Source of the DNA: Vibrio mimicus
Lineage (GTDB): Bacteria > Pseudomonadota > Gammaproteobacteria > Enterobacterales > Vibrionaceae
DNA: 64,000 nucleotides
Direction of reading: 5' to 3'
NCBI RefSeq assembly: GCF_019048845.1
Contig: NZ_CP077426.1
Span: 2,713,501-2,777,500, forward strand
The notes beneath the pieces were generated by a model, which was given only the letters and a program-made list of their open reading frames with translations, did not search any database and was not told the DNA's origin. Both the position numbers and the translations under genes were made by a program. Below are positions 42,151 through 53,131 of this stretch, one piece after another (position 1 is the first letter of the stretch; each line of letters begins with the position of its first letter).

Positions 42151-42627
42151 TTAAGCTTTGCGCAAAAGTACAACCGCTTCACAGGCAATACCTTCTTTAC
42201 GTCCGGTAAAACCCAGTTTTTCTGTCGTGGTCGCTTTGACATTGATGTTGCCCAGATCGGTTTCCAAATCTTCGGCAATCGCCGCGCACATCGCCTGAAT
42301 ATAAGGAGCCATTTTCGGCGCTTGGGCAATGATCGTGACATCGGCATTACCGAGCACATAGCCTTGCTCTTTCACTCGACGATACACATCTTTGAGAAGC
42401 TCACGGCTGTTTGCCCCTTTCCATTTATCATCGGTGTCAGGGAAGTGGCGGCCAATGTCTCCCGCGGCAATCGCGCCGAGCAAGGCATCACTTAACGCGT
42501 GCAGTGCCACATCGCCATCAGAATGGGCAATCAATCCTTGCTCATAAGGGATCTTCACTCCACCAATAATGATGGGACCTTCGCCGCCAAAACGGTGTAC
42601 ATCAAAGCCCTGGCCAATTCTGATCAT
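42151..42627 (-). CDS. ispF: 2-C-methyl-D-erythritol 2,4-cyclodiphosphate synthase
   Basis: 158 residues. Metal ligands in GFDVHRFG near the N-terminus; [20 protein letters not shown] is the family signature. Fifth step of the MEP isoprenoid pathway. Overlaps ispD by 4 bases, 29 bases before truD. Confidence 0.98.
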   Translation of the reverse strand: MIRIGQGFDVHRFGGEGPIIIGGVKIPYEQGLIAHSDGDVALHALSDALLGAIAAGDIGRHFPDTDDKWKGANSRELLKDVYRRVKEQGYVLGNADVTIIAQAPKMAPYIQAMCAAIAEDLETDLGNINVKATTTEKLGFTGRKEGIACEAVVLLRKA

Positions 42628-43322
42628 GATTTTTCCTTATTACGACTTAAATAGAACTCGGCCAACGCGAGATCTTCAGGTTGAGTGATTTTAAGGTTAT
42701 CGGCACGCCCCGTCACTAAGGCCGGATTTTCACCACGCCATTCAAAAGCGGAAGCTTCATCGGTAATCGACACCTTATTTTGTAGCGCTTCAATCAAAGC
42801 ACTGCGCAGCGGCTCGGCACGAAACATTTGTGGCGTAAGGGCGTGCCACAAGGCTGTGCGATCAACGGTATGATCAATCTGCTGTGTATTGTCGCCTCGC
42901 TTCATGGTATCGCGCACTGGGGCGGCAAGAATCGCCCCGACTGGGTGCTTTAAAGCCGTGGCGATCAATTGAGAAATATCAGCGTGAGTCACACAAGGGC
43001 GCGCGGCATCGTGCACCAATACCCACTCACTAAGCGCATGTTGGCAAATATAGTTAAGTGCGGATAAGACGGAATCAGCACGCTCTTTTCCTCCCGCAAC
43101 CCGAGTTACACGAGGATTCTGCGCGAGTGACAAGGTGGAAAAATAAGGGTCATCGACACTAATGGCGACCACCACTTGCACGATTTGCGGGTGTCCTAAA
43201 AGATGTTCAATGGTATGTTCGAGAACCGTTTTACCGAGCAAGGTTAAATACTGCTTGGGTCGGTCGGCTTTCATTCGACTCCCCACACCTGCGGCTGGCA
43301 CAATCGCAATCATCTTGTTCAT
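42624..43322 (-). CDS. ispD: 2-C-methyl-D-erythritol 4-phosphate cytidylyltransferase
   Basis: 232 residues with nucleotide-binding [17 protein letters not shown] and VHDAARPCV. Third step of the MEP pathway. Four-base overlaps with both ftsB and ispF indicate a coupled operon. Confidence 0.98.
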   Translation of the reverse strand: MNKMIAIVPAAGVGSRMKADRPKQYLTLLGKTVLEHTIEHLLGHPQIVQVVVAISVDDPYFSTLSLAQNPRVTRVAGGKERADSVLSALNYICQHALSEWVLVHDAARPCVTHADISQLIATALKHPVGAILAAPVRDTMKRGDNTQQIDHTVDRTALWHALTPQMFRAEPLRSALIEALQNKVSITDEASAFEWRGENPALVTGRADNLKITQPEDLALAEFYLSRNKEKS

Positions 43323-43603
43323 TGACGTGATTCCTCACCGATGATGCGGTAAAAAGTCTCACCCTCTTTGACCATACCGAGTTCATTACGGGCGCGTTCT
43401 TCAATGGCATCTAGCCCTTGGCGTAGATCGTCAATTTCAGCAAACATCTCTTGATTGCGCAGATGTAAGTTGGCATTCACTTGCTGCTGCACCTCAATTT
43501 CTGACTGCACAGCCCGAAAATCCATCACACCGTTTTTTCCCCACATCAGGGTATAAAGCAGCCAGACCAGTAGTAGGCTTAGGGTCAAAGCAAAGACTCG
43601 CAT
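43319..43603 (-). CDS. ftsB: Cell division protein FtsB
   Basis: Start at the ATG at 43603 ([14 protein letters not shown]); a TTG two codons earlier opens the longer frame. The 94 residues have one membrane helix (about 3-20) and a periplasmic coiled coil ([16 protein letters not shown]) that forms the FtsQLB complex. First gene of the run to rpoS. Confidence 0.94.
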   Translation of the reverse strand: MRVFALTLSLLLVWLLYTLMWGKNGVMDFRAVQSEIEVQQQVNANLHLRNQEMFAEIDDLRQGLDAIEERARNELGMVKEGETFYRIIGEESRQ

Positions 43604-43626
43604 AACCAATCCATCTTTCTTTCAAA

Positions 43627-43654
43627 ACCAACGCCACAAGATCGTGGCGTTGGT
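43627..43654 (-). terminator. Terminator after uppP
   Basis: An 11-bp stem (ACCAACGCCAC / GTGGCGTTGGT) with a six-base loop; on the minus strand it is followed by TTTTG. It separates uppP from ftsB. Confidence 0.8.
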
Positions 43655-43717
43655 CATTTGTTCGAATACCGCCTATTTATACCATAAAGCCCAGAAAATG
43701 AGCCCGCGGGCTAGTGA

Positions 43718-44521
43718 TTATTGAGTTAATAAAAACGCAAACAAGCCAGCACCGAGCAATAAACGGTAGATCACAAATGGAGTCATTCCCATGCGAGAAA
43801 TCAGCTTCAGGAAGAAATGAATACAAATATAAGCACTAACAAATGAAGTGATAATGCCGGTAAGCAAAAAGCCAGCATGGATAGGTTCACCACTGGTGAC
43901 TAACTTCAAGCCAAGATAACTGCCCGCCAACACAATAATCGGGATCGACATCAAGAATGAAAAACGCGCCGCTGCTTCACGAGTAAAGCCGAGATAGAGC
44001 GCTGCGGTAATGGTTGCACCGGAGCGCGATGTACCTGGAATGATCGCCACCGCTTGCGCTAAACCAATAAACAGCGCTTTTTTCCAATCCGCTTGATATT
44101 CATCCGCTTTAAGTTCTGAGTTTTTATCGGCGTACCACAGCAATAGACCAAATATGATGGTGGTAGTTGCGATAACCCAAGCACTGCGCAAGTACAACTC
44201 AACAATGTCTTTCATCAGGAAACCAAATACACAAGCGGGAATGGTAGCTAATACAATCAACCATGCCAATTTGGCTTCTTTACTGCGATCACCTTTAAAA
44301 ATTGAGGCAAAAAAAGCGCTCAACAAAGCGATCACTTCTTTACGGAAATAGATAACCACTGCGGCTAAAGTGCCGACATGCACTGCCACATCAAAGGCTA
44401 AGCCTTGATCTGCCCAACCTAAAATTGCCGAAGGCAAGATAAGGTGAGCGGAACTCGAAATCGGTAAAAACTCAGTAAAACCTTGAATTAAAGCCAGAAT
44501 GAATGACTCAAAATAACTCAT
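43718..44521 (-). CDS. uppP: Undecaprenyl-diphosphatase UppP (BacA)
   Basis: 267 residues, about eight membrane helices; catalytic motifs [11 protein letters not shown] (about residues 17-27) and [10 protein letters not shown]. It recycles undecaprenyl diphosphate for cell-wall synthesis and gives bacitracin resistance when abundant. Four-base overlap with folK. Confidence 0.97.
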   Translation of the reverse strand: MSYFESFILALIQGFTEFLPISSSAHLILPSAILGWADQGLAFDVAVHVGTLAAVVIYFRKEVIALLSAFFASIFKGDRSKEAKLAWLIVLATIPACVFGFLMKDIVELYLRSAWVIATTTIIFGLLLWYADKNSELKADEYQADWKKALFIGLAQAVAIIPGTSRSGATITAALYLGFTREAAARFSFLMSIPIIVLAGSYLGLKLVTSGEPIHAGFLLTGIITSFVSAYICIHFFLKLISRMGMTPFVIYRLLLGAGLFAFLLTQ

Positions 44522-45024
44522 GATTGTTTCTTCTCTTCAATAGAAAACCAAATAGGTACTGGAGTGAGTGTTGCTAAATCCTGCGCTTGCTGCCAAATCT
44601 GCTCAACAGTTCGGCCATCGCCAGCAATCACTCGCAGTGGACAGAGCTCGTATAAAGGTTGGATCACAAATGGGTAACGATAGATATCTGGGCGAGGTAA
44701 CACAGGATCCCTCTCCGATACACAATCACCGTACAAAACAATATCAAGATCCAGTGTTCGATCTTGATACTTTTGCGCATTTGGCAAACGGCCATACTGC
44801 AGCTCTATCGCTTTCAAATGTGCAATAAGCTCTGATAGAGATAATTTCGTTTCTATCTCTACCATCAAATTAAAAAAGGGGTGACTGGCAAAACCTACTG
44901 ACGGGCACTCATAAATGGTTGAGATGCGTGAAGTGCTCGCGAGCTGAGTCAGCGCTCGCACTCCAGCTTCAATCGACCGATGGCGATCTTGATTTGATCC
45001 CACACCAATATAAGCGGTGATCAT
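44518..45024 (-). CDS. folK: 2-amino-4-hydroxy-6-hydroxymethyldihydropteridine diphosphokinase (FolK)
   Basis: 168 residues with ATP/magnesium motif [12 protein letters not shown] and [13 protein letters not shown]. Folate pathway enzyme after FolB; overlaps folB and uppP by four bases each. Somewhat divergent from the canonical FolK, so it may be a second copy in this genome. Confidence 0.94.
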   Translation of the reverse strand: MITAYIGVGSNQDRHRSIEAGVRALTQLASTSRISTIYECPSVGFASHPFFNLMVEIETKLSLSELIAHLKAIELQYGRLPNAQKYQDRTLDLDIVLYGDCVSERDPVLPRPDIYRYPFVIQPLYELCPLRVIAGDGRTVEQIWQQAQDLATLTPVPIWFSIEEKKQS

Positions 45025-45374
45025 CCACGCGCTCGCTCGATGATCACACCCACACCTTTGGCTTGTGGCACCGCGCCCGGTTTAGTCAAACGGATGCGGA
45101 TCCAAGGCACAGCAAAACGAGTCATGATCAGCTCTGCGACTTCTTCGGCAACTCGCTCAACCAGCAGAAAGCGACCTTGCTCAATATGCTCAATCACCGC
45201 TTGGCTGACTTGGGCATAATCCAAAGCATCTGCCACATCATCACTTTTACCCGCAGGACGGTTGTCGTGCGCCATTTCCAGATCCAGCACTAATTTCTGC
45301 TTGATCTGCTGTTCCCAGTCGTAGACACCGATCGTGGTGATCACTTCCAACTGCTCAATAAAGACTTTATCCAT
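45021..45374 (-). CDS. folB: Dihydroneopterin aldolase
   Basis: Start at 45374 (MDKVFIEQLEVITTIGVYDWE); 117 residues, normal for FolB. The longer frame from 45410 adds 12 residues. GVYDWEQ and VERVAEEVAELIM are family motifs. Converts dihydroneopterin to the FolK substrate. Confidence 0.96.
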   Translation of the reverse strand: MDKVFIEQLEVITTIGVYDWEQQIKQKLVLDLEMAHDNRPAGKSDDVADALDYAQVSQAVIEHIEQGRFLLVERVAEEVAELIMTRFAVPWIRIRLTKPGAVPQAKGVGVIIERARG

Positions 45375-45562
45375 GCTCAATCGCTTCCTGTTCACAGGTC
45401 GGATACCCAAACCGATGAAAAAATCGTACTATCCGCTCAATCGCGATATGATATACCCAAACCTGTTCAAGATGCTAAATCCTAAAAGATTTTTTCTTAT
45501 TCGGCAGGGAATACAAACACTTATTCGAGATAACTTTTCGAAACACGCACTTTGAGGCTGTT

Positions 45563-46165
45563 ATGACTCCACTGGCGCTCAGCATGATCATTTTTGCCTA
45601 TCTACTGGGGTCAATCTCCAGTGCGGTGCTGATCTGCCGAGTATTGCGCCTGCCTGATCCACGTGATGTGGGTTCACAAAACCCCGGAGCGACCAATGTG
45701 CTGCGTATCGGCGGCAAAAAGGCCGCAGTCGCCGTTTTATTGTGTGACATGCTCAAAGGCACCATCCCAGTCTGGGGCGGCTACTTCCTCAATATTGAAC
45801 CTTTTATGTTGGGATTGGTGGCAATCGCCGCTTGTCTTGGGCATATGTACCCGATTTTTTTCCATTTCAAAGGTGGAAAAGGCGTGGCAACCGCGTTAGG
45901 TGCAATAGCACCGATTGGGCTCGATTTAACCGCTATGGTGATGGCCACCTGGCTTGTCGTGGTCGTACTGTTTCGCTACTCGTCGCTTGCAGCCTTAGTG
46001 ACTGTGTTGCTGGCGCCGCTCTACACTTGGCTTATCAAACCGCAATATACGCTTCCAGTTGCGATGCTGTGCTGCTTGATCGTGCTGCGCCACCACCAAA
46101 ACGTAAAACGTCTGTTTGCTGGGACGGAGCCAAAAGTGGGCGAGAAAAAAAGCCATCAATCCTAA
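45563..46165 (+). CDS. plsY: Glycerol-3-phosphate acyltransferase PlsY
   Basis: 200 residues with five membrane helices. Family motifs [12 protein letters not shown] and [12 protein letters not shown] are intact. It moves acyl groups from acyl-phosphate to glycerol 3-phosphate, starting phospholipid synthesis. Divergent from folB; convergent with the hydrolase. Confidence 0.97.
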   Translation: MTPLALSMIIFAYLLGSISSAVLICRVLRLPDPRDVGSQNPGATNVLRIGGKKAAVAVLLCDMLKGTIPVWGGYFLNIEPFMLGLVAIAACLGHMYPIFFHFKGGKGVATALGAIAPIGLDLTAMVMATWLVVVVLFRYSSLAALVTVLLAPLYTWLIKPQYTLPVAMLCCLIVLRHHQNVKRLFAGTEPKVGEKKSHQS

Positions 46166-46190
46166 CGCTGATTTCCAATGTGTAAAAAAG

Positions 46191-46223
46191 AAAGCCGCTT
46201 AAGCGTAAATACTCAGCGGCTTT
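46191..46223. terminator. Terminator between plsY and hydrolase gene
   Basis: AAAGCCGCT / AGCGGCTTT, 15-base loop, A run before and TTTT after, serving both converging genes. Confidence 0.85.
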
Positions 46224-46239
46224 TCAAAAATGGATTAAT

Positions 46240-47049
46240 TTACACAGTAGCGAAGAATGTACTCAGATGATGAGTGACTTGATCTGCTTGCTCAAGGCTG
46301 CTGATATGCCCAGCCCCCTCAATGACTTCGAGTCGGCTACCACTAATCGCATCCTGCATCAGATAGGATTCTAAAACTGGGCGAGGAGTATCTTCACTAC
46401 CCACCATGATCAACACTGGCAGCGTTAAGTTTTCAATCTCATCCATCAAATCGCGACGTCCAAAAATCATGCGCCCTAAACGCGCCACTTCTACTGCGCG
46501 CTCACCGGATAACTTTTGAAGTGCAGAACGGAACTGAGTAACCACAGGCAACTCATTTTTCAGGGTGTTTGATGCAAAAAACATCGGCACAACAGCATCA
46601 ACAATCGGTGCTGGCACAGCTTGAAGCTGAGCAATCGCATCAAGCATCGAAAAATATTTTTTATGCGTGACTTCAGGTTCAAGCCCCACAAAGGTGTCCA
46701 TCATCACCAGTGATTTAACGCGCTCTGGCGCTAACACAGCTAATTCTGCGCCCCACATGCCGCCAACAGACAGACCAACGATTGAGAATTGCTCTATCTG
46801 TAAATGATCCATCAGCGCAAGAATATGCTGCGCATAATCTTTGAGATTGCTCATCGCAGCAGGGGCGGCATCTGAATCACCATGCGCCCAAAAATCCGGC
46901 ACGATACAGCGATAGTGTTGGCTCAACTCCGCAATTTGCGGAGCCCACATTTGATGATCCCACAAATAACTGTGCCCAAACACCAGCACATCCCCTTCCC
47001 CAGCATCAAGGTAAGCCATTTTTTGGCCATCAATAAACAACGAATTCAT
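46240..47049 (-). CDS. Alpha/beta hydrolase
   Basis: 269 residues. Nucleophile elbow GLSVGG (Ser near 94), oxyanion region FGHSYLWD, acid in VGSEDTP and catalytic His in GAGHIS complete the fold. Substrate unknown; the sequence resembles esterase/lactonase-like enzymes. Stand-alone gene. Confidence 0.9.
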   Translation of the reverse strand: MNSLFIDGQKMAYLDAGEGDVLVFGHSYLWDHQMWAPQIAELSQHYRCIVPDFWAHGDSDAAPAAMSNLKDYAQHILALMDHLQIEQFSIVGLSVGGMWGAELAVLAPERVKSLVMMDTFVGLEPEVTHKKYFSMLDAIAQLQAVPAPIVDAVVPMFFASNTLKNELPVVTQFRSALQKLSGERAVEVARLGRMIFGRRDLMDEIENLTLPVLIMVGSEDTPRPVLESYLMQDAISGSRLEVIEGAGHISSLEQADQVTHHLSTFFATV

Positions 47050-47159
47050 TTTAGTTATACATCCATCAATAAAACAGACAATGAATCTATCATGGAGAAT
47101 TCAACTGACAAGTCTGAGCAGAATGTAAGCATTAGCTAATTCATTCTTTTGTTTAGAAA

Positions 47160-47183
47160 AAACGGCCGCAAATGCGACCGTTT
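47160..47183 (-). terminator. Terminator after tsaD
   Basis: AAACGGCCGC / GCGACCGTTT with one mismatch and short loop, then TTTTCT on the minus strand. Confidence 0.7.
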
Positions 47184-47202
47184 CAATACAACTTCGTAGT
47201 GC

Positions 47203-48222
47203 TTACTTTTGAATGGGGGTTAATTGATCAATCGGCCAACGTGGGCGAGCTTGTAAGCCAAGCTCTGACACATCGCCATTCTTCAAACGCTGCATTCCGG
47301 CATAAGCAATCATTGCACCGTTATCGGTGCAAAACTCAGTGCGTGGATAGTAAACTTCGCCGCCGATTTTTTTCGCAAGCTTTTCCAAATCCGCACGCAG
47401 CTGCTTATTGGCACTCACACCACCTGCAATCACCACTCGTTTTAAGCCAGTTTCTTCCAACGCACGCTTACACTTAATGACCAAAGTATCACACACCGCT
47501 TCTTGGAAAGCGCAGGCAATATCAGCGCGCGTCTGTTCATCATCACCATTGGCGGCAATCGTGTTAGCAGTAAACGTTTTTAAACCAGAGAAACTCATAT
47601 CAAGTCCTGGTCTGTCCGTCATTGGACGCGGGAATTTAAAGCGCCCAGCGGTTCCTTTTTCCGCCAACTTCGCCAGTAGAGGTCCACCAGGGTAATCCAG
47701 CCCCATCAACTTGGCCGTTTTATCAAAGGCCTCGCCTGCGGCATCATCAATTGACTCACCCAAAATACGGTATTCACCAATATTTTTTACTTCCACCAGC
47801 ATGGTGTGCCCACCTGATACCAGCAAGGCGACGAAAGGAAATGGCGGTGGATTGTCTTCCAACATAGGGGCGAGCAAGTGCCCTTCCATATGATGAACCG
47901 GCACCGCAGGCACATTCCATGCGTAAGCCAAACTACGTCCGATCGTTGCTCCAACCAACAGAGCGCCCACTAAACCAGGGCCTGCGGTAAAAGCAACACC
48001 GTCTAAATCCTGTGGCGTCACATTCGCTTCTTCCATTGCCGCTTTGATCAGCGGAATGGTTTTTTTAACATGGTCACGTGATGCCAACTCCGGCACGACA
48101 CCACCGTAATCGGCGTGAAGTTTTACCTGACTGTAGAGCTTATGAGACAGCAGTCCTTTTTCGTCATCGTAAATCGCGACACCCGTTTCATCACAAGAGG
48201 TTTCAATACCAATAATGCGCAT
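47203..48222 (-). CDS. tsaD: tRNA N6-threonylcarbamoyladenosine transferase TsaD
   Basis: 339 residues. Metal-binding [10 protein letters not shown], nucleotide motifs [12 protein letters not shown] and [12 protein letters not shown]. With TsaB, TsaC and TsaE it makes t6A37 on ANN-reading tRNAs. Divergent from rpsU, the standard arrangement. Confidence 0.98.
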   Translation of the reverse strand: MRIIGIETSCDETGVAIYDDEKGLLSHKLYSQVKLHADYGGVVPELASRDHVKKTIPLIKAAMEEANVTPQDLDGVAFTAGPGLVGALLVGATIGRSLAYAWNVPAVPVHHMEGHLLAPMLEDNPPPFPFVALLVSGGHTMLVEVKNIGEYRILGESIDDAAGEAFDKTAKLMGLDYPGGPLLAKLAEKGTAGRFKFPRPMTDRPGLDMSFSGLKTFTANTIAANGDDEQTRADIACAFQEAVCDTLVIKCKRALEETGLKRVVIAGGVSANKQLRADLEKLAKKIGGEVYYPRTEFCTDNGAMIAYAGMQRLKNGDVSELGLQARPRWPIDQLTPIQK

Positions 48223-48462
48223 AGTTTTCTCAGCACGCTGCCATTAAAAATCAAATATGGCGTCATGTTACCTCGCCTTGGCGCGACAAACAAACCTTGT
48301 CCAGAATGTAAGCGACAAAGTGCTTTACAAAGGAAGGACGATCGGATTAAAATTCCGCACCATTTTGATCTGGCTGATTATCGACTTGGCGCACAAGAGT
48401 TCTTGCTGCTCGGGTCACCAAAATATCAGCATTAACGAATTAACCCCTGAGGTGAAAGGCAT

Positions 48463-48678
48463 ATGCCAGTAGTTAAAGTACGTGAAAACGAACCGTTCGA
48501 CGTAGCTCTGCGTCGTTTCAAACGCTCTTGCGAAAAAGCAGGTATCCTTTCTGAAGTGCGTCGTCGTGAGCACTACGAAAAGCCAACTACCGTTCGCAAA
48601 CGCGCTAAAGCAGCTGCTCAAAAGCGTCACGCTAAGAAGCTGGCTCGCGAAAACGCACGTCGCGTTCGTCTGTACTAA
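48463..48678 (+). CDS. rpsU: 30S ribosomal protein S21
   Basis: 71 residues, [19 protein letters not shown], Arg/Lys-rich C-terminus; full length. First gene of the macromolecular synthesis operon. The 240 bases between tsaD and rpsU hold its promoter but no convincing gene; open frames there lack family signals. Confidence 0.98.
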
Positions 48679-48707
48679 TAACAGTTTCCTAAACTAAGGA
48701 ATTTGTT

Positions 48708-49151
48708 ATGGCTCTGATTGATAATCTCAAAGAAGAGCAAAAACTAGCGATGAAAGCCAAGGATAAACAACGCCTTGGCGCTATCCGTTTAGTGTTGGCC
48801 GCAATTAAACAACGTGAAGTCGATGAGCAGATCACTCTGAGCGATGACGATATTGTTGGCGTGTTAACCAAAATGGTCAAACAACGTCGCGACTCTGTAA
48901 GTCAATATGAAGCAGCAGGTCGTCAAGACTTAGCTGATGTGGAAAAAGCAGAAATCACTGTGCTTGAGGAATTTATGCCTCAACCTTTGAGCGATGATGA
49001 AGTGAGTGCACTGATTGACAGTGCGATTACGGAATCAGCAGCCTCTGGCATGCAAGACATGGGCAAAGTGATGGCTGTACTGAAACCGCACATTCAAGGG
49101 CGTGCAGACATGGGTAAAGTAAGCGGTTTAGTCCGCGCTAAACTGGCTTAA
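48708..49151 (+). CDS. yqeY: GatB/YqeY domain protein
   Basis: 147 residues of the YqeY family, resembling the tail domain of GatB; LGAIRLVLAAIKQREVD and MGKVMAVLKPHIQGRADM are conserved. Proposed role in tRNA-dependent amidation or tRNA binding, not proven. Lies between rpsU and dnaG, an insertion typical of Vibrio but absent in E. coli. AAGGAATTT precedes the ATG. Confidence 0.95.
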   Translation: MALIDNLKEEQKLAMKAKDKQRLGAIRLVLAAIKQREVDEQITLSDDDIVGVLTKMVKQRRDSVSQYEAAGRQDLADVEKAEITVLEEFMPQPLSDDEVSALIDSAITESAASGMQDMGKVMAVLKPHIQGRADMGKVSGLVRAKLA

Positions 49152-49169
49152 TCCCAACCCAATTACAGC

Positions 49170-49200
49170 AAGCCGTGCAATCCTTTGGAACGCACGGCTT
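49170..49200 (+). terminator. Attenuator-like terminator before dnaG
   Basis: AAGCCGTGC / GCACGGCTT hairpin followed by GTTTGTATTTG. In E. coli a terminator at the equivalent place limits dnaG expression relative to rpsU. Confidence 0.75.
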
Positions 49201-49241
49201 GTTTGTATTTGACCCTCTCGTTTTCGGTGCACGCAAGATTT

Positions 49242-51005
49242 ATGGCAGGACACATCCCACGCAGTTTTATTGATGGTCTCCTCGCTCGACTCGATATTGT
49301 CGACGTCATTGACGCACGCGTAAAACTGAAGAAAAAGGGCAAAAACTACGGTGCTTGCTGCCCTTTCCATAACGAAAAAACCCCTTCATTCAGTGTCAGT
49401 CAGGAAAAACAGTTCTATCACTGCTTCGGCTGTGGTGCGCATGGTAATGCCATCGACTTTGTCATGGAATTCGAACGAATGGAGTTTCCTGAAGCCATTG
49501 AAGAACTTGCCTCGACAGTAGGGCTGGAAGTGGAGCGTGAAGAACGCACGCCTTCAAGCCCGTTTGCCAAGAACACCCCAACGGTAAAAAGTGAAGAGAA
49601 ACGCAGCCTGTATGACCTTATGGGCAGCATCGCACAGTTCTATCGACAACAACTGAAAATAGCGGCCAATAAACACGCAATCGATTATTTGAAAAACCGT
49701 GGTTTGTCAGGCGAAATCGTCCAAAAATTTGGTATCGGTTATGTTGCTGATGAATGGGATCTGGTACGTCGCAACTTTGGTCAACAGCGTAGCAGCGAAG
49801 ATATGCTAGTGACCGCCGGCATGTTGATTGAGAGCGATAATGGCCGCCGTTATGACCGTTTTCGTGGCCGAGTGATGTTCCCGATCCGCGATCGTCGTGG
49901 CCGAGTGATCGGCTTTGGCGGACGGATTACCGAGCAAGGCACGCCAAAATACCTAAACTCACCAGAAACACCGATTTTTCATAAAGGCAAAGAACTATAT
50001 GGCCTATATGAAGTCCTACAGGCTTATCGTGAGCCACCACAAATCTTAGTGGTGGAAGGTTATATGGATGTCGTGGCACTGGCTCAATATGGGGTGGATT
50101 ATTCCGTCGCCTCTCTTGGCACATCCACGACAGGTGATCATCTTCAATTACTGTTTCGTCAAACTAACCAAGTGGTGTGTTGTTACGATGGTGACCGAGC
50201 TGGGCGTGATGCAGCATGGCGTGCATTAGAAAATGCACTGAGCTATCTCAAAAGTGGAAATATCTTAAAGTTTTTGTTTTTGCCGGATGGTGAAGACCCT
50301 GACAGCTACGTACGTAAATACGGTAAAGCAGATTTTGAACAGCAGCTTGCTAACGCAACGCCGCTTTCACAATACTTGTTTGATAACCTTATTGAACTTC
50401 ACCAGCTCAACTTGGGATCCCATGAAGGAAAATCGGCATTACGCGCATTAGCAACACCACTTATCGACAAGATACCGGATCCTTTTTTACAAGAGATCCT
50501 AGAAAAGTTGCTCGATGAACGGACGGGATTTGATCACCAGCTACGCCGTAAAAAAGCGCGTAATTCAGAAAATCGACCCGCACCACATAAAGCAATAAAA
50601 CGCACGCCGATGCGTGATGTTATTGCACTCTTGGTACAAAATCCAAGCTATGCTGAATTGGTACCCGACCTCGCTAGTCTTCGTCATTTAATGATCCCGG
50701 GGTTAGATACCTTCAGTGAAGTACTTGAGAAATGTCGTCAATATCCCCATATCACTACGGGTCAATTGCTCGAACATTGGCGAAACTCAAAAAATGAGGC
50801 ACTTCTGTCTCGTCTAGCAAGCTGGGAGATCCCCCTTGTTGAAGACAACCAAGAAGAACTATTTTTAGACTCATTGGACAAAATTCTTGCCCAGTGCGTA
50901 GAAAAACAAATTGAAAATTTGCAGGCTAAAGCGCGAAGTGTCGGTTTATCAACCGAAGAAAGAAGGGAGCTCCAAGATTTGATCTTAAAAGGCTTGAAAG
51001 CGTAA
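49242..51005 (+). CDS. dnaG: DNA primase
   Basis: Start at 49242 (MAGHIPRSFIDGLLA), 587 residues; a longer frame from 49185 starts within the attenuator hairpin. CHC2 zinc ligands Cys40, His43, Cys61, Cys64; TOPRIM domain with VVEGYMDVVAL and CYDGDRAGRDAAWRAL; C-terminal helicase-binding domain. Makes RNA primers for replication. Confidence 0.98.
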   Translation: MAGHIPRSFIDGLLARLDIVDVIDARVKLKKKGKNYGACCPFHNEKTPSFSVSQEKQFYHCFGCGAHGNAIDFVMEFERMEFPEAIEELASTVGLEVEREERTPSSPFAKNTPTVKSEEKRSLYDLMGSIAQFYRQQLKIAANKHAIDYLKNRGLSGEIVQKFGIGYVADEWDLVRRNFGQQRSSEDMLVTAGMLIESDNGRRYDRFRGRVMFPIRDRRGRVIGFGGRITEQGTPKYLNSPETPIFHKGKELYGLYEVLQAYREPPQILVVEGYMDVVALAQYGVDYSVASLGTSTTGDHLQLLFRQTNQVVCCYDGDRAGRDAAWRALENALSYLKSGNILKFLFLPDGEDPDSYVRKYGKADFEQQLANATPLSQYLFDNLIELHQLNLGSHEGKSALRALATPLIDKIPDPFLQEILEKLLDERTGFDHQLRRKKARNSENRPAPHKAIKRTPMRDVIALLVQNPSYAELVPDLASLRHLMIPGLDTFSEVLEKCRQYPHITTGQLLEHWRNSKNEALLSRLASWEIPLVEDNQEELFLDSLDKILAQCVEKQIENLQAKARSVGLSTEERRELQDLILKGLKA

Positions 51006-51103
51006 CCCTGTTGAGATAGTCAGCAAAGAATAAATTTGTTAGTATACGTGGTTTGCATTGCGCATACTTATTCCTTCACCAGATACGAAGTTGGATACCG
51101 TCT

Positions 51104-52987
51104 ATGGATCAAAATCCGCAGTCACAGCTTAAACAACTTGTCCTTCGCGGCAAGGAACAGGGCTATCTGACCTACGCCGAAGTAAATGACCACTTGCCTG
51201 CTGAAATCGTTGATTCAGAGCAGGTGGAAGATATTATTCAGATGATTAATGACATGGGTATCAAGGTAGTTGAAACTGCTCCTGATGCCGATGATCTTGC
51301 CCTCAGCGATGATACTACCATCACTGACGAAGATGCGGCTGAAGCAGCCGCCGCGGCACTTTCTAGCGTAGAGAGTGAGATTGGCCGCACCACCGACCCA
51401 GTACGTATGTACATGCGTGAAATGGGAACGGTTGAGCTTTTGACACGTGAAGGTGAAATCGATATCGCCAAGCGCATTGAAGATGGTATCAACCAAGTTC
51501 AAAGTGCGATTGCTGAGTATCCTGGAACCATCCCTTATATTCTTGAACAGTTTGATCGTGTTCAGGCTGAAGAATTGCGCCTAACGGATCTGATTGCTGG
51601 TTTCGTTGATCCTAACGACATGGAGACCGAAGCACCTACGGCAACTCACATCGGTTCCGAACTGACTGAAGCCGATCTTGCCGATGAAGATGACGAGATC
51701 GCCGCTGAGGAAGACGAAGACGAGGATGAAGACGGAGAAGGCAACAGCGAAAGCAGCAATACTGAAGAAGAAGTTGGTATCGATCCTGAACTTGCTCGTG
51801 AAAAATTCAATGAACTGCGCGGTAAATTCCAAAATCTGCAGCTAGCGGTCAACGAATTTGGTCGTGACAGTAATCAAGCTTCTGAAGCTTCAGGCTTGGT
51901 ACTGGATATCTTCCGTGAATTCCGCCTAACACCAAAGCAATTCGACCATTTGGTTGAAACGCTACGCACCTCAATGGATCGCGTTCGTACCCAAGAGCGC
52001 TTGGTGATGAAAGCGGTAGTTGAAGTCGCGAAAATGCCAAAGAAATCGTTTATTGCTCTGTTTACAGGTAATGAATCAAACGAAGAGTGGCTGGATAAAG
52101 TGCTTGCTTCTGATAAACCTTATGTACAAAAAGTACGTGAGCAAGAAGAAGAGATTCGTCGCTCAATCCAAAAGCTACAGATGATCGAACAAGAGACTTC
52201 ACTGTCTGTTGAACGTATTAAAGACATCAGCCGTCGCATGTCAATCGGTGAAGCAAAAGCTCGTCGTGCGAAGAAAGAGATGGTAGAAGCCAACTTGCGT
52301 TTGGTTATTTCGATTGCTAAGAAATACACCAACCGCGGTCTGCAATTCTTGGATTTGATCCAAGAAGGTAACATCGGCCTGATGAAAGCTGTAGACAAGT
52401 TTGAATACCGCCGTGGTTATAAGTTCTCAACTTATGCAACTTGGTGGATCCGTCAAGCGATCACCCGTTCGATTGCAGACCAAGCTCGTACAATTCGTAT
52501 TCCAGTACACATGATCGAAACGATCAACAAACTGAATCGAATTTCGCGTCAAATGCTGCAAGAGATGGGCCGTGAGCCGCTGCCAGAAGAATTGGCAGAA
52601 CGCATGCAAATGCCTGAAGACAAGATCCGTAAAGTGCTAAAAATCGCGAAAGAACCCATCTCCATGGAAACACCTATCGGTGATGATGAAGATTCGCATT
52701 TGGGTGATTTTATCGAGGATACCACCCTTGAACTGCCACTGGATTCTGCGACAGCAACCAGCCTTAAAGCTGCAACCCGCGATGTATTAGCAGGCCTGAC
52801 ACCTCGTGAAGCAAAAGTGCTGCGTATGCGTTTCGGCATCGATATGAATACCGACCATACTCTGGAAGAAGTAGGCAAGCAGTTTGATGTAACCCGTGAG
52901 CGTATCCGTCAGATTGAAGCTAAAGCGCTGCGTAAGCTGCGTCATCCAAGCCGTTCAGAAGTTCTGCGCAGCTTCTTGGATGAATAA
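51104..52987 (+). CDS. rpoD: Primary sigma factor RpoD (sigma 70)
   Basis: Start at 51104 ([13 protein letters not shown]), 627 residues. Region 1.1 is followed by region 1.2 ([16 protein letters not shown]), a very acidic non-conserved region (about 200-225), region 2 ([31 protein letters not shown]), and region 4 helix-turn-helix ([20 protein letters not shown]). Last gene of the operon. Antisense open frames here are low-complexity shadows. Confidence 0.98.
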   Translation: MDQNPQSQLKQLVLRGKEQGYLTYAEVNDHLPAEIVDSEQVEDIIQMINDMGIKVVETAPDADDLALSDDTTITDEDAAEAAAAALSSVESEIGRTTDPVRMYMREMGTVELLTREGEIDIAKRIEDGINQVQSAIAEYPGTIPYILEQFDRVQAEELRLTDLIAGFVDPNDMETEAPTATHIGSELTEADLADEDDEIAAEEDEDEDEDGEGNSESSNTEEEVGIDPELAREKFNELRGKFQNLQLAVNEFGRDSNQASEASGLVLDIFREFRLTPKQFDHLVETLRTSMDRVRTQERLVMKAVVEVAKMPKKSFIALFTGNESNEEWLDKVLASDKPYVQKVREQEEEIRRSIQKLQMIEQETSLSVERIKDISRRMSIGEAKARRAKKEMVEANLRLVISIAKKYTNRGLQFLDLIQEGNIGLMKAVDKFEYRRGYKFSTYATWWIRQAITRSIADQARTIRIPVHMIETINKLNRISRQMLQEMGREPLPEELAERMQMPEDKIRKVLKIAKEPISMETPIGDDEDSHLGDFIEDTTLELPLDSATATSLKAATRDVLAGLTPREAKVLRMRFGIDMNTDHTLEEVGKQFDVTRERIRQIEAKALRKLRHPSRSEVLRSFLDE

Positions 52988-53008
52988 TTCAAGTTGGTTA
53001 TGAACTGA

Positions 53009-53034
53009 AAAAGGTGAGCTCACGCTCACCTTTT
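53009..53034 (+). terminator. Terminator after rpoD
   Basis: AAAAGGTGAGC / GCTCACCTTTT, loop TCAC, then CTTTTTTTT: a strong intrinsic terminator. Confidence 0.93.
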
Positions 53035-53089
53035 CTTTTTTATATAAGCTAAGTGAATAAATTATAAGCACTATTGAACCTGCTTTGGC

Positions 53090-53118
53090 TAGACACACCT
53101 AACCCCTTCCCCTATAAT
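53090..53118 (+). promoter_or_regulatory. Promoter of the tRNA-Ile2 gene
   Basis: TAGACA (53090-53095), 17-base spacer, perfect TATAAT (53113-53118), 13 bases before the tRNA. The tRNA thus has its own promoter after the rpoD terminator. Confidence 0.75.
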
Positions 53119-53131
53119 CTGACACCTGTTT

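Noticed and set aside
48115-48472. Two open frames between tsaD and rpsU
   Set aside because: They overlap the tsaD start and the rpsU control region, have no ribosome site and no family resemblance.
51238-51852. Ser-rich antisense proteins opposite rpoD
   Set aside because: Low-complexity mirror of the acidic region of RpoD.
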